A stretch of DNA of 64,000 nt from Bacteroidota bacterium (GCA_013376995.1 JACAAZ010000003.1:263640-327639); one strand, 5' to 3'; positions 54,375-64,000 are shown, numbered from the stretch's first letter. Notes: generated by a model not told the origin, from the letters alone. Program-made: numbers and translations.

Positions 54375-56555
54375 ATGATACTTCCATCACTATCTATCAA
54401 AGGACTGCAAATTGATTTATGCCAATCTTCTATAATCAAGCAACAAAGAGCTAATTTTTCAGCATTTTTTTCTTCTTCTGGCAAGCCACTTCCAACGCTC
54501 CTGATTTTTATCCTGCTTATCCTGGTCAATTGTCCAACATGGTCGCAAAATATATCTCTTAGGTCAGTGGACGATTTCCTTATTATTGGAAAGCAGCTTA
54601 GTTATTTTGAAGATATTAATAAGACTACATCATTCCAGGAAATCCTTTCCCCGGCAATCCAGCAAAAGTTTACACCCTGCAGCATGGATGTTTATTCTCA
54701 TCCGGCAAGGCAGGGCTCTGTATGGTTTAAAATAAACTTTTCGAACCATTGTGATGCAGATGCATGGCTTGAGTTTGGAACCATTGCTGCTCGGTACATC
54801 GACTTTTATGCTCCTGACAGCAATGGAAGGTATCATGCTCCCATCCTGACAGGATCACTGAGGGGAATCAAATCCAAACCCTATCCGGTTAATACCTTCT
54901 GGATGCCATTATCAAAGGCAGGTGATCATTCGGTCAAGACCTATTATATCCGGATTGAAGAGCAAACTCCATTCGAGGCACCATTATTTATAGGCACCCT
55001 GCAATCTCTTCATAAACATAAGAGCACCAATGATTACCTGGTTGCCGGTTACATGGGAGCCATAATCATCATGTTGTTGTATAATGCTTTTATCTGGCTT
55101 AGCACTCGTGAAAAGCTTTACCTCATTTACATTCTTTATCTGTTCTGTTCGCTGGTAGTACCACCCGCCCAAAACAGCTATCCTTTCATGGCCAGGATTG
55201 GAAATTACGAATGGTGGTTTGAACACTTTATCTTTTTTGTTGCAGTAGCCAACTCCCTCGTCGGGCTTTTCGCTATCTTTTACCTGAACCTGAAGACTGA
55301 ACTGCCAAAGATATACAGGATCATGGTTGTGTTGATTATGTCCTTGCTGGTCATGGGGACTCTCAACTTTTTCTTCCCGATCGGAAATCTCGTAAATGCT
55401 TTCCAGGTATGCATTATTTTACTGTTCTCTTTATGCCTTTTTTCAGGTTATTATTTATTGATCCGCAGAAGGAAACAGGCTTTTTATTACTCCCTCGGGT
55501 GGACCTTTATGATAATATTCGCTTGTATTTTCATTTTCACAATTAATGGGCTCCTCCCTTATAATTCGTTTACCCGTAATGCCGTATTTTTTGGAATCGT
55601 CCTGGAAACATGGATGTTTTCGCTTGCTTTAGGAAACCGCATCAATGTATTAAAAAGAGAAAAGGAAAGCACCCAGCAGGATATGCTGTATCAAGCAATA
55701 GAAAATGAGAAAAGTATTCGAGACCAGAAAGAAGAACTGGAGAAGGAAGTTATCAAGCGCACTGCCGAGATATTGAATGCCAGCAAGGAACTCAGGGCTG
55801 TAAACAAGCAACTTGCAAATTCAAATGAGAAGCTTTCCGAGCAAACCGCTAACCTTGAACTTGTTAATGCTACCAAGGATAAGTTCTTCTCAATTATTGC
55901 ACATGATCTCAGGAATCCCTTCAACACCATTTTTGGCTTTGCTGACTTGTTAGCCAAGAACCTGGATCAATATGACAAAGAGAAGATCAAGGAATTGCTG
56001 GAACCCATCCGGACCTCCTCCAAAAACACTTTCACCTTATTGGAGAACTTACTCACCTGGTCCAGGATGCAAACCGGGGAAATCGAATTCGAGCCAGGAT
56101 ATCATGATATAATGATCTTATTCCAGGAAGCAATAGAATCTGTTGAATCGCAGGCAAGACAAAAGGATATTGTGATCAATCAGGGAATGACCTATTATGC
56201 GGAAGTATTTGGTGACAAAAACATGATCACTACTATTCTACGGAATCTTCTATCTAATGCTATCAAGTTTACTCATCCCGGAGGGGTGATCCTGCTAACA
56301 GCTTCCTTCAAGGATGATTTTTGCGAGATATCAGTAAAGGATAATGGTGTGGGTATTACTGTACAAGGTCTTGAGAAGTTATTCCAGGTTCATAATAAGA
56401 TCAACACTAAAGGAACTGCAAATGAAAGAGGAACCGGACTTGGCCTGGTCCTTTGCAAGGAGTTTGTTCAGAAACAAGGCGGTAAAATCTGGGCAAATGC
56501 GAAAGAAGGATTTGGCAGCGAATTTTCCTTCACTCTTCCCTGTAAACAGAGCTAG
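54375..56555 (+). CDS. 7TMR-DISM sensor histidine kinase
   Basis: A 726-residue kinase. A hydrophobic signal segment (LPTLLIFILLILVNCPTWSQ) begins only at residue ~39, so the annotated N-terminus may be too long, though no internal ATG fits. A periplasmic 7TMR-DISMED2-type domain covers ~65-210, then seven helices (~220-420), a coiled coil (~430-500), the HisKA site SIIAHDLRNPFNT and an HATPase domain (NLLSNAIKFTHPGG, NGVGI, GTGLGL). Ligands are probably sugars or other small molecules, but this is not certain. No response regulator is adjacent. Confidence 0.9.
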   Translation: MILPSLSIKGLQIDLCQSSIIKQQRANFSAFFSSSGKPLPTLLIFILLILVNCPTWSQNISLRSVDDFLIIGKQLSYFEDINKTTSFQEILSPAIQQKFTPCSMDVYSHPARQGSVWFKINFSNHCDADAWLEFGTIAARYIDFYAPDSNGRYHAPILTGSLRGIKSKPYPVNTFWMPLSKAGDHSVKTYYIRIEEQTPFEAPLFIGTLQSLHKHKSTNDYLVAGYMGAIIIMLLYNAFIWLSTREKLYLIYILYLFCSLVVPPAQNSYPFMARIGNYEWWFEHFIFFVAVANSLVGLFAIFYLNLKTELPKIYRIMVVLIMSLLVMGTLNFFFPIGNLVNAFQVCIILLFSLCLFSGYYLLIRRRKQAFYYSLGWTFMIIFACIFIFTINGLLPYNSFTRNAVFFGIVLETWMFSLALGNRINVLKREKESTQQDMLYQAIENEKSIRDQKEELEKEVIKRTAEILNASKELRAVNKQLANSNEKLSEQTANLELVNATKDKFFSIIAHDLRNPFNTIFGFADLLAKNLDQYDKEKIKELLEPIRTSSKNTFTLLENLLTWSRMQTGEIEFEPGYHDIMILFQEAIESVESQARQKDIVINQGMTYYAEVFGDKNMITTILRNLLSNAIKFTHPGGVILLTASFKDDFCEISVKDNGVGITVQGLEKLFQVHNKINTKGTANERGTGLGLVLCKEFVQKQGGKIWANAKEGFGSEFSFTLPCKQS

Positions 56556-56582
56556 ATTCTCACACTAAAATATATCTCTTAA

Positions 56583-57764
56583 TCAGCAGCTCATTTCCCC
56601 GGCGTTCTTCTTTGCAGAAAGCAGGCTGTAAGCCCCTTTTACTACAATTTTGATTTTCGTTGCATCAATTCCGTCAGGTAAAATAACTTCTGAATACCCT
56701 CCATCTGTAACCCCTTTCTTTACCTGTAACATCCTGTATTCGGTGAAGGGTTTCCCATTTTCTGTCTTGTTTTTTACAAAGGCAAAAATGTAATCCTTAT
56801 CCTCGAAGTTTACAATTGCTTCAGTAGGCAGTGAGGCCAGCTGTGATGAAGCTGTCTCAACAAATGCACTGACATACATTCCGGGAATAAGGTTTTTGCA
56901 TTTACCGTTAACTGAAGCATAAACACTACACGTCTTGTCAGAGTTGATGGTTTTCCCGGTTTGAACTACATAGGCTTCGTGCTGTTCAGTCTCATTATTG
57001 ATGGTAAAATGGATCTTCTGTCCAACTGCAGTTTGCGTTGCATCTTTTTCGAACAGCGTTAATTCAAGGTAAAGCTTATCATCATTCACGATCTCGAACA
57101 TCACATCAGAGGGAGAAACAAATTTGCCTATATTCACGTTCACTGACTTCACATATCCGGAAAGAGGGGAAAGCACTTCGACAGAACGGCTGATATTATT
57201 TTCTGAAACCTTGGCAGGATCAATTCCGACAAGGGAAAGCTTCTGTTCCAATGCTTTTACCTGGGTCATCAGTCCCTTGTAATCAGTAGTTACCTGTTCC
57301 ATGTTCATCTGGGAATACACATCATTTTTATAAAGCTCTGTGTGTCTTGTCATTTCTGATTGGGCATATCCCAACTTATTTTTCGCTTCCAGGTAATCCT
57401 GCTGGATGTCGATAAACTCCTTGTTTTCCAGGATGGCCAGCAATTGTCCTTTTACAACCGGGTTCCCAGGCATCAGCGTGGTTTTTGAAACATAACCTCC
57501 CAGTGGAGCTGAAACAGATGCAAAATTCTGTGGGGCAACGGTCACTACCCCATTCACTTTCAGTATGCCACTTAGCGAGCGCATCTCTATTGAGCCGGTT
57601 ACAATATTTGCCAGCTTAATCTGATCATCTCTTAACTCGACAATATCATCAGCCAGTGTTTCAACCTTTTTATCTTCTGCGCTTTTAGCTTTCTGTTTAC
57701 AGGAGATTACCGGAGTAAGCAGCAGGATAAACAGAGTGAAGGAAAGTATATTTAACTTTTTCAT
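56583..57764 (-). CDS. RND efflux periplasmic adaptor (CusB/CzcB type)
   Basis: A 393-residue membrane fusion protein with a lipoprotein signal (LLTPVISCKQK, Cys near residue 22). A biotinyl-lipoyl-like and alpha-hairpin region (~75-200) and a beta-barrel region follow. It links the inner-membrane pump to the outer-membrane channel. The gene follows the pump gene by 11 bp on the same strand, so it is cotranscribed. The pump's heavy-metal motif suggests Cu, Zn or a similar ion, but the exact ion is not known. Confidence 0.9.
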   Translation of the reverse strand: MKKLNILSFTLFILLLTPVISCKQKAKSAEDKKVETLADDIVELRDDQIKLANIVTGSIEMRSLSGILKVNGVVTVAPQNFASVSAPLGGYVSKTTLMPGNPVVKGQLLAILENKEFIDIQQDYLEAKNKLGYAQSEMTRHTELYKNDVYSQMNMEQVTTDYKGLMTQVKALEQKLSLVGIDPAKVSENNISRSVEVLSPLSGYVKSVNVNIGKFVSPSDVMFEIVNDDKLYLELTLFEKDATQTAVGQKIHFTINNETEQHEAYVVQTGKTINSDKTCSVYASVNGKCKNLIPGMYVSAFVETASSQLASLPTEAIVNFEDKDYIFAFVKNKTENGKPFTEYRMLQVKKGVTDGGYSEVILPDGIDATKIKIVVKGAYSLLSAKKNAGEMSC

Positions 57765-57775
57765 TTTGAATTGAT

Positions 57776-60700
57776 TTACCAGGTTTTATTTGTAAGGAAT
57801 TCAATGTTGATGATGGTATTGACATAATTATTCAATGCATCCAGATATGCCTGCCTGATCTCGAAGGCACGGTTCAGGCTGAGCACATAATCCAGGTAGT
57901 CCATTGCTCCTGCCCTGTAACTTAGTCCCGACTGTTCAATGATATAGTCAGCCTCCGGGATAGATTGCTTCTCATAATAATCGACGCTGCTGCTGAATTT
58001 TTCATATTCATCCATTAACATCAGGTATTCTGACACGAGCTGTTTCCTTGTAGCAGCAGCATTAACTTCTGCAGCATGTTGTATAATCGAAGCTGCTTTG
58101 ATTTTGGATGCATATGGTTTATACCAGAGCGGGATAGTGACCCCTGCCTGTATTCCATTAAGCCTGTCGCCCGGTCCGAATTCGCGTGGAACATTATTCA
58201 CCTCCTGAACACCCAGCATGGTCTGGCTGAAATAGCCCAGTGAGAATTCTGGCAAAGCAAGACTCTTCTCCAGATCTTTCCGGATACCGGCTGTTTCAGC
58301 TTCCTGGATTGTTCGGGAGAGGGATGGATTCTGATAGATAGAAAGTGTATCAGAACGAAGTACCACAAAATTTCTAGCTATAATTGAATCTTTGGGCAGA
58401 TATAGCTGATCCGTATTCAGAAGTGACTGAAATCTGCGCGAGTAAATGCTAATGTCAGACTTTACCTGTTGTAACTGGTTCTTGACTTCGAGGCTCTGTG
58501 AACGCGCGGTAATCATCTCCAGCCGATTAGTCTCACCCGTTTTCGCCCTTAGTTCTGCAGCTACCTGGAACCTGGTAAAGAGGCTATCCTGAAATTTCAG
58601 GAGCTTTTGTTTGGACTGAAGATATACCAACTGCCAGTAAGCTTCCTTCACTTTCGATGCAACCTCAGAACACGCTTGCTCCAAATCCCACTTTCCAGAT
58701 TTGGCTGATGCCAGAGCCAGTTTCTTTTGGTTTGAATAAACCGTTGGGAAAGAGAGGGATTGTGAAACAGTAAAGCTATTATCGATGCTCCAGGAATTGA
58801 ACCTGCCATATTGAAAATCAATGGCTGTTTTTGGAATATCCCAGGCAGTACCTTTCAAAGCTTCCTGCACACCAAGCTGGTATTTGGATGACCTGACCTG
58901 AGGGTTTTGATCCATAGCCATATGTAAGGCATCTTTCAGCGCTATTCTTTCCGGTTGCTGTGCAAACGTTTTTAGCGTGTTAGTAAAGAAGGCTGATAAA
59001 AAGATCAGCAAAGCAACTATATTCCCGGTAGAACTCATAAGCTTACTGATTTTAGGACGTTTCGTAAAAAGTACATAGAGGACGGGAAGAATTACGATTG
59101 TTAAGATCGTAGCTGAAAGAAGCCCACCAATAACTACAGTGGCCAGAGGCTTTTGTACTTCAGCACCGGCTGAAGTTGAAATGACCATAGGCAGGAACCC
59201 AAGGGCGGGTGCAGCACCGGTGATGATAATCGAACGTAGCCTGGTCTTCAAACCTTTCATAACCCTTTCATAAACATCTGTTACTCCCTCCTTCTCCAGC
59301 CTGTTAAATTCCGAGATAAGCACTATTCCATTCAGAACTGCAACACCAAACAATGCAATAAACCCTACTCCTGCAGAAATGGAAAAGTTCATACCTCTCA
59401 TCCACAATGCCATCACTCCACCTATTGCTGACAGCGGCACAGCGGAGTAAATCAGCAAGGCCTGCTTTACAGAATGGAATGCAAAATACAGCAGGACGAA
59501 AATGAGCAATAGGGCAACAGGTACTGCAATTGCAAGACGGTTACGCGCGGCAATTAAATTCCTGAACTGCCCTCCATAGGAATAATAGTAGCCTGAGGGT
59601 AAAACAATCTTAGTTTCAATTTTATCTTTTACCTCGTCAATCACTGATTGCACATCACGATTGCGGACATTGAAGCCGACAGTAATCCGCCTCTTAGTAT
59701 CTTCACGTGAAACCTGCGCCGGTCCGGACTTTACCTGCACATCTGCTACCTGGTCAAGCGGGATCTGCCCCCCGGCAGGAAGTGATATCGACAGGCTTTT
59801 CACATTATCTACATCCTTTCGATAATCTTTATCCAGCCTTACAACCAGCGCAAACCGTTTCTCCTGTTCATAAATCACGCCAGCTTCTGCTCCTGCAAAT
59901 GCCGCCCTCAATACCTTGTTGACATCCTCAATTGAAAGTCCATATTGAGCTAGTCTTTCACGGTTATATTCGACCTGTACCTGTGCAAGGCCTGTTACTT
60001 TTTCAACATTAATATCTTCAACCCCTTCCACATTCCTGATGAGCTTTTCAACTTCATCGGCTTTGGAAGAGAGTATTTCAAGATCATCTCCGAAAATCTT
60101 AACTGCCACATCCTGTTTGGATCCTGAAAGCAATTCATTGAATCTCATCTGGATAGGTTGCTGGAATTCAAATTTCACACCTGCAAGTACAAGCAGCTTC
60201 TCTTCCATTTTAGTAACCAGTTCTTCCCTCGTTTTGGCAGTAGTCCATTCACTCTTGTCCTTCAAGGTTATTATATAATCACCGGTTTCCATGGGGGTTG
60301 GATCTGTAGGAATTTCCGCAGCACCGATTTTACATACAGTATGTTTGATTTCTGGAAAATTTTCAAGCAAGATTTTATTAGCTTTTTTCACCATCTCAAC
60401 TGTATTATTCAAAGAACCACCCTGAAGAGTAATAACTCCGGCAGCAAGGTCTCCCTCTTCAAGTTGAGGAATAAATTCACCTCCCAGGTTATTGAAAACC
60501 AATAAACTGAATATAAATAAACCAAAGGCAGAAATCGTCACAGCCCATTTATGACATAGCGAAAATGCAGTAACAGGCTGCAGCATCCTGTGCATCCAAT
60601 CCATGATGGTATCAGAAAAATTAGGCCTGTGGGCTGTTTTCTTACTCAGGCAGAATGTAGTTGCAACAGGCACATAAGTAAGCGACAAAATAGCAGCGCC

Positions 60701-62167
60701 AAGCAATGCAAAAGCAACTACCTGGGCCATGGGCCGGAACATTTTTCCTTCAATTCCAACCAGTGCCATAATTGGAAGGTAAACGATCAGAATAATAATT
60801 TGTCCGAACGTTGCTGAACTCATCATCCGCTTGGTTGATTCGAGTACATTCTCATCCATTTCGCCTTGCGACAGCCTTACAACACCGGTGTGATGGTGCT
60901 TGCTCATGGTTATCCGGTGCACAACGCTTTCAACTATAATAATGGCGCCATCCACTATGAGCCCGAAGTCTATGGCACCAAGGCTCATCAGGTTACCCGA
61001 CACTCCAAACAGGTTCATCAATGAAATGGCAAAGAGCATGGATAAAGGAATAACAGAAGCGACGATGATCCCGGCACGTATATTACCAAGGAGCAGCACC
61101 AGGATAAATATGACAATCAGGGCACCTTCTATAAGGTTGCGCGAAACGGTGTCAATAGCCCGGCCCACAAGATCAGAGCGATTGAGGAAGGGTTCGATAC
61201 TAACTCCTTCAGGCAGTGATCTTTGAATAGATTCAAGGCGCGAATTCACATTATCAATCACTTCATGCGAGTTGGCGCCTTTCAGCATCATTACCACCCC
61301 TCCTACTGCTTCTGTAGTGTCGACAACAAGAGCACCGTAGCGGGTTGCACTTCCAAAACGAACTGTAGCAATATCCCTTATCAGCACCGGTATTCCGGAA
61401 GCATTGTTCTTTATCACAATTTCCCCTACATCATCAAGGTCCCTGATCAATCCAATTCCCCGTATGAAGTAGGCTGTAGGATTTTTGTCAATATAGGCAC
61501 TTCCTGTGTTCTCATTATTGCGCTCAAGGGCCGAGAAGATATCTGTCAGGTTAAGATTCATTGACCTGAGCCTGTCAGGGTTGACAGCTATCTCGTATTG
61601 TTTAACAAACCCACCGTAACTATTGATATCGGCTACTCCGGCAGTTCCCAGCATTTCGCGGCGTACAAGCCAGTCCTGGATTGTTCGAAGGTCCATGGGT
61701 GTGTACTTCGATTCATGAGCCTTATCCACGGAAAGTCTGTATTGATAAATTTCCCCAAGGCCTGAGGAGATTGGGGCCAGCTGAATATTCACCAGGCCCG
61801 GAGGGATGGATTCCTCAGCTTCTTTCAACCTCTCACCCAGCTGTTGCCTTGCCCAGTATATATCCACATTATCCTTAAATACTACAGTAACCACAGACAA
61901 ACCCAAACGGGAAATAGAACGTAGTTCAATGATGTCAGGAATATTGGCGACGGCGATTTCAATAGGAGCAGTAATAAAGCTCTCAACTTCCTGAACTGCC
62001 AGAGAAGGAGCCAGCGAAATAATCTGTACCTGGTTATTGGTTATGTCGGGTATGGCATCGATGGGCAAGCGGGTTAATGAATAAGTTCCCCAACCTATCA
62101 AACCGACTACAAACAATCCTATAATGAATTTATTCTTTAATGAGAATCGAATTATGTTCTCTATCAT
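57776..62167 (-). CDS. heavy-metal RND pump fused to an outer-membrane efflux protein
   Basis: A 1463-residue fusion. Residues ~1-1045 are a CusA/CzcA-type pump with twelve helices. The proton-relay motif DFGLIVDGAIIIVE (two Asp and one Glu, as in CzcA) and the periplasmic PTDPTPMETGDYIITLKD are present. Residues ~1050-1463 are TolC/CzcC-like, with two OEP repeats. The junction near residue ~1069 is a hydrophobic segment ending FTNTLKTFAQQ, which looks like a second signal peptide. The gene is preceded by the DUF6660-like protein and followed by the adaptor, completing a tripartite metal efflux set. Confidence 0.92.
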   Translation of the reverse strand: MIENIIRFSLKNKFIIGLFVVGLIGWGTYSLTRLPIDAIPDITNNQVQIISLAPSLAVQEVESFITAPIEIAVANIPDIIELRSISRLGLSVVTVVFKDNVDIYWARQQLGERLKEAEESIPPGLVNIQLAPISSGLGEIYQYRLSVDKAHESKYTPMDLRTIQDWLVRREMLGTAGVADINSYGGFVKQYEIAVNPDRLRSMNLNLTDIFSALERNNENTGSAYIDKNPTAYFIRGIGLIRDLDDVGEIVIKNNASGIPVLIRDIATVRFGSATRYGALVVDTTEAVGGVVMMLKGANSHEVIDNVNSRLESIQRSLPEGVSIEPFLNRSDLVGRAIDTVSRNLIEGALIVIFILVLLLGNIRAGIIVASVIPLSMLFAISLMNLFGVSGNLMSLGAIDFGLIVDGAIIIVESVVHRITMSKHHHTGVVRLSQGEMDENVLESTKRMMSSATFGQIIILIVYLPIMALVGIEGKMFRPMAQVVAFALLGAAILSLTYVPVATTFCLSKKTAHRPNFSDTIMDWMHRMLQPVTAFSLCHKWAVTISAFGLFIFSLLVFNNLGGEFIPQLEEGDLAAGVITLQGGSLNNTVEMVKKANKILLENFPEIKHTVCKIGAAEIPTDPTPMETGDYIITLKDKSEWTTAKTREELVTKMEEKLLVLAGVKFEFQQPIQMRFNELLSGSKQDVAVKIFGDDLEILSSKADEVEKLIRNVEGVEDINVEKVTGLAQVQVEYNRERLAQYGLSIEDVNKVLRAAFAGAEAGVIYEQEKRFALVVRLDKDYRKDVDNVKSLSISLPAGGQIPLDQVADVQVKSGPAQVSREDTKRRITVGFNVRNRDVQSVIDEVKDKIETKIVLPSGYYYSYGGQFRNLIAARNRLAIAVPVALLLIFVLLYFAFHSVKQALLIYSAVPLSAIGGVMALWMRGMNFSISAGVGFIALFGVAVLNGIVLISEFNRLEKEGVTDVYERVMKGLKTRLRSIIITGAAPALGFLPMVISTSAGAEVQKPLATVVIGGLLSATILTIVILPVLYVLFTKRPKISKLMSSTGNIVALLIFLSAFFTNTLKTFAQQPERIALKDALHMAMDQNPQVRSSKYQLGVQEALKGTAWDIPKTAIDFQYGRFNSWSIDNSFTVSQSLSFPTVYSNQKKLALASAKSGKWDLEQACSEVASKVKEAYWQLVYLQSKQKLLKFQDSLFTRFQVAAELRAKTGETNRLEMITARSQSLEVKNQLQQVKSDISIYSRRFQSLLNTDQLYLPKDSIIARNFVVLRSDTLSIYQNPSLSRTIQEAETAGIRKDLEKSLALPEFSLGYFSQTMLGVQEVNNVPREFGPGDRLNGIQAGVTIPLWYKPYASKIKAASIIQHAAEVNAAATRKQLVSEYLMLMDEYEKFSSSVDYYEKQSIPEADYIIEQSGLSYRAGAMDYLDYVLSLNRAFEIRQAYLDALNNYVNTIINIEFLTNKTW

Positions 62168-62250
62168 ATGACATGCTAATTAAGGTAAAAGCATTGAAAA
62201 ACCGAAAACTGCATTTTAAAATACAGTTTCATGATTATGAAGAAGAATGC

Positions 62251-62565
62251 TTAACCTATTTTAGGCGGTTGCCAGATAGAATAAGGAATATTATTTTCTA
62301 ACGTTGGAAGGTAGAAGGAAAGAACAGAACTGCTCTTTGGGGGAATATTAGTTGCAGAAGCTTGAGAATGGACTAATACAATGGTGTTGCAACAATTACA
62401 ACTGCAATAAGGTGAACAGTTATCCGAATGCTGCCGGCAAGGCTGGTCCTTGGCTTCCTTAATGATGTCGTTCCTTCGCAACTGATCATGGCTCAATTCA
62501 TCAACACATGGTATTACCATGAGCCACATCATATAAATTGTAAATATGAGACTGAAAAATTTCAT
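62251..62565 (-). CDS. small Cys-rich exported protein (DUF6660-like)
   Basis: A 104-residue protein with an N-terminal signal (IFTIYMMWLMVIPC), then a mature region with PCRQHSDNCSPYCSCNCC, dense in Cys and His. This resembles the DUF6660 family, often near metal RND operons in Bacteroidetes. A metal-binding role is plausible. It lies 83 bp upstream of the pump gene and is likely first in the operon. Confidence 0.72.
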   Translation of the reverse strand: MKFFSLIFTIYMMWLMVIPCVDELSHDQLRRNDIIKEAKDQPCRQHSDNCSPYCSCNCCNTIVLVHSQASATNIPPKSSSVLSFYLPTLENNIPYSIWQPPKIG

Positions 62566-62578
62566 ACGAATTGATGAA

Positions 62579-62586
62579 CAAAAGTA
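62579..62586 (-). promoter_or_regulatory. candidate -7 element for the metal-efflux operon
   Basis: On the minus strand it reads TACTTTTG, 13 bases upstream of the DUF6660-like ATG. A TTG lies 15 bases further upstream, a short spacing. Confidence 0.35.
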
Positions 62587-62853
62587 AAATATTTTATTTC
62601 ACAATTACGATCTTTGTGATATCCATCGAATGGACTAATTTAATAGATAAATTAATTGACTCCAATATTCTGGTCAAACTCACTTAACTTATCGGAACCA
62701 CCACATTCGATTATAAAATCTAAAAAAAATATAAAAAACACTACCCAGATTACAGAAAAATCCAATCTGAGCGTTATTTTCCCATCTTAATTCTTTTGTT
62801 AATTCACCAGATGTCATTATTCTTTCAACATTAAATTGTAATTCATTCATATC

Positions 62854-63954
62854 ATGGAATTTAAATACCCTGTATATCAACCGCATCTTAAAGGAAATGA
62901 GAAGAAATATGTTATGGATTGCCTTGACAGGAACTGGATTTCTTCCCGTGGAAACTATATAGGGGAATTTGAAAAGAAGTTTGCTGAGTATGTTGGGATT
63001 GAATATGCAACAACCGTTTGCAATGGTACAGCAGCTATTTTACTTGCCCTGCAAACCCTTGGAATTGGTCCGGGAGATGAAGTCATTCTTCCTACGTTGG
63101 TTTATGTTGCAGTTCCGAACATGGTTCTCATGGCCGGAGCCACCCCTGTTTTTGTGGATGCTTTGCCTGATACCTGGCAGATGGATCCTGATGATATCAA
63201 TAGGAAGATCACCGCTAAAACCAAGTGTATCATTGTAGTCCATAATTACGGGCATCCCTGTTCCATGGAGATCATCAGTGGTATTTGCCGTAAGGAAGGC
63301 TTCTACCTAATCGAAGATTGTGCTGAAGCTTTGGGAGCAAAATTCCAAAACCGCCATGTAGGTTCCTGGGGCGATATCTCTACATACAGTTTTTTTGGAA
63401 ATAAGACCATCACTACCGGAGAGGGTGGTATGCTAACTTCTCATTCTGAAGAACTGATCCGAAAGGCAGCCCACCTCAAAAACCAGGGAGTTACCTCCAG
63501 GGTTTACTGGCATGATGTTCTGGCAAATAACTACCGTATGACCAATCTGACAGCAGCTATTGGACTTGCACAACTTGAGCAGATTGATGAGATTCTCCGG
63601 ATGAAAAGGATGGTAGCTGACCACTACAGGAATGCTTTTGAAAATTCATCCTTTGAATTCCACAAAGAGGTTGAAGGAACAAGGCATTCATACTGGATGT
63701 GTTCAATACTCACAGCTTATGCAACTGACCGTGAACCTCTTCGTGAATACCTGGCATTACAGGGAATAGAAACCCGGCCATTTTTCTACCCATCGCACAT
63801 CATGCCTGTGTATGAAAGCATGAAGCAGAAAGGATTTCCAGTCTCAGAAAACCTGAGTGCCAGGGGGTTGAACCTGCCCAGTTATCCTTCATTGACAGGA
63901 TCAGATGTTGACTATATAGCTTCCAAGGTATTTGAATATGAAAGAGCCAGTTAA
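62854..63954 (+). CDS. DegT/DnrJ/EryC1-family sugar aminotransferase
   Basis: A 366-residue PLP-dependent enzyme. VYQPHLKGNEKKYV starts it, GTAAILLALQTLGIGPGDEV binds the phosphate, EDCAEALGAKF has the Asp contacting PLP, and FFGNKTITTGEGGM has the Lys that forms the Schiff base. It resembles GDP-perosamine synthase-like enzymes that aminate 4-keto sugars for surface glycans. The end overlaps the next gene by 17 bases. The sugar is not certain. Confidence 0.88.
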   Translation: MEFKYPVYQPHLKGNEKKYVMDCLDRNWISSRGNYIGEFEKKFAEYVGIEYATTVCNGTAAILLALQTLGIGPGDEVILPTLVYVAVPNMVLMAGATPVFVDALPDTWQMDPDDINRKITAKTKCIIVVHNYGHPCSMEIISGICRKEGFYLIEDCAEALGAKFQNRHVGSWGDISTYSFFGNKTITTGEGGMLTSHSEELIRKAAHLKNQGVTSRVYWHDVLANNYRMTNLTAAIGLAQLEQIDEILRMKRMVADHYRNAFENSSFEFHKEVEGTRHSYWMCSILTAYATDREPLREYLALQGIETRPFFYPSHIMPVYESMKQKGFPVSENLSARGLNLPSYPSLTGSDVDYIASKVFEYERAS

Positions 63955-64000
63955 GAAATCCATTTTAATAGACCTTGACAGGCTGAAGGATTTGAATACT
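63938..64000 (+). CDS. start of a probable glycosyltransferase (3' partial)
   Basis: An ATG at 63938 opens a frame with 21 codons to the window end (KEPVKKSILIDLDRLKDLN). The IDLDRLKDLN wording is like the N-terminus of GT4 glycosyltransferases next to such aminotransferases, but the piece is too short to be sure. It overlaps the aminotransferase gene by 17 bases, which suggests translational coupling. Confidence 0.5.
   Translation, partial: MKEPVKKSILIDLDRLKDLNT

Overview
The window looks like a chromosomal segment from a member of the Bacteroidetes (Bacteroidota). Signs are a giant surface protein with PKD repeats and a type IX secretion (gliding-motility type) C-terminal domain, DUF4476, DUF6660-like and 7TMR-DISM proteins, signal peptides ending in AQ or SQ, weak Shine-Dalgarno sites, and several TAnnTTTG promoter elements. 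I see no rRNA, tRNA, CRISPR array, transposase or prophage.

Layout. (1) 2-12922: the 3' part of a gene for a secreted protein of more than 4,300 residues. It has 24 full ~97-residue Ig-like repeats plus a partial one, then about 20 PKD-type domains, then a type B sorting domain. Both halves show three-unit higher-order repetition. (2) 13199-31373: an 18-kb same-strand locus with seven PQQ-like (BamB-type) beta-propeller genes wrapped around a redox set. The redox set is an NHL-propeller protein, a Tat-type multi-[4Fe-4S] ferredoxin, a NapH-like membrane Fe-S protein, a NuoE-NuoF-ferredoxin fusion, and a 2Fe-2S/GltD-like/NuoG-like hybrid flavoprotein. (3) 31620-36974: a GT4 glycosyltransferase with an ABC ATPase and an FtsX-type permease. 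(4) 37002-40996: envelope, lipocalin-like, YkgJ and DnaJ/TerB genes. (5) 41046-44093: saccharopine dehydrogenase and lysine-ketoglutarate reductase genes for lysine breakdown. (6) 44258-54174: housekeeping and envelope genes, including mtgA, trxA and dnaE, a DUF58 protein, a DUF4476 protein, a VOC protein and an M15 peptidase. (7) 54375-56555: a 7TMR-DISM histidine kinase. (8) 56583-62565, minus strand: a DUF6660-like small protein, a heavy-metal RND pump fused to an outer-membrane factor, and its adaptor. (9) 62854-64000: a sugar aminotransferase and the first 21 codons of an overlapping gene, the start of a surface-glycan cluster.

The most interesting unit is the redox and propeller locus. 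The cytoplasmic fusion protein has the NADH/FMN site. The hybrid flavoprotein lacks the NAD(P)H domain normal for GltD relatives, so it probably takes electrons from its partner. The NapH-like protein and Tat ferredoxin could carry electrons through the membrane, and the anchored or secreted propellers would act in the periplasm. No hydrogenase, molybdopterin or haem (CxxCH) catalytic subunit is visible, so the terminal reaction is unknown. This reading is inference from domains and gene order.

Gaps between genes are mostly short and several hold simple A/T- or pyrimidine-rich heptamer-like repeats. One dispersed repeat occurs as inverted copies at 21754-21815 and 42517-42585. Good intrinsic terminators lie after the giant gene and between the convergent genes at 52.3 kb.
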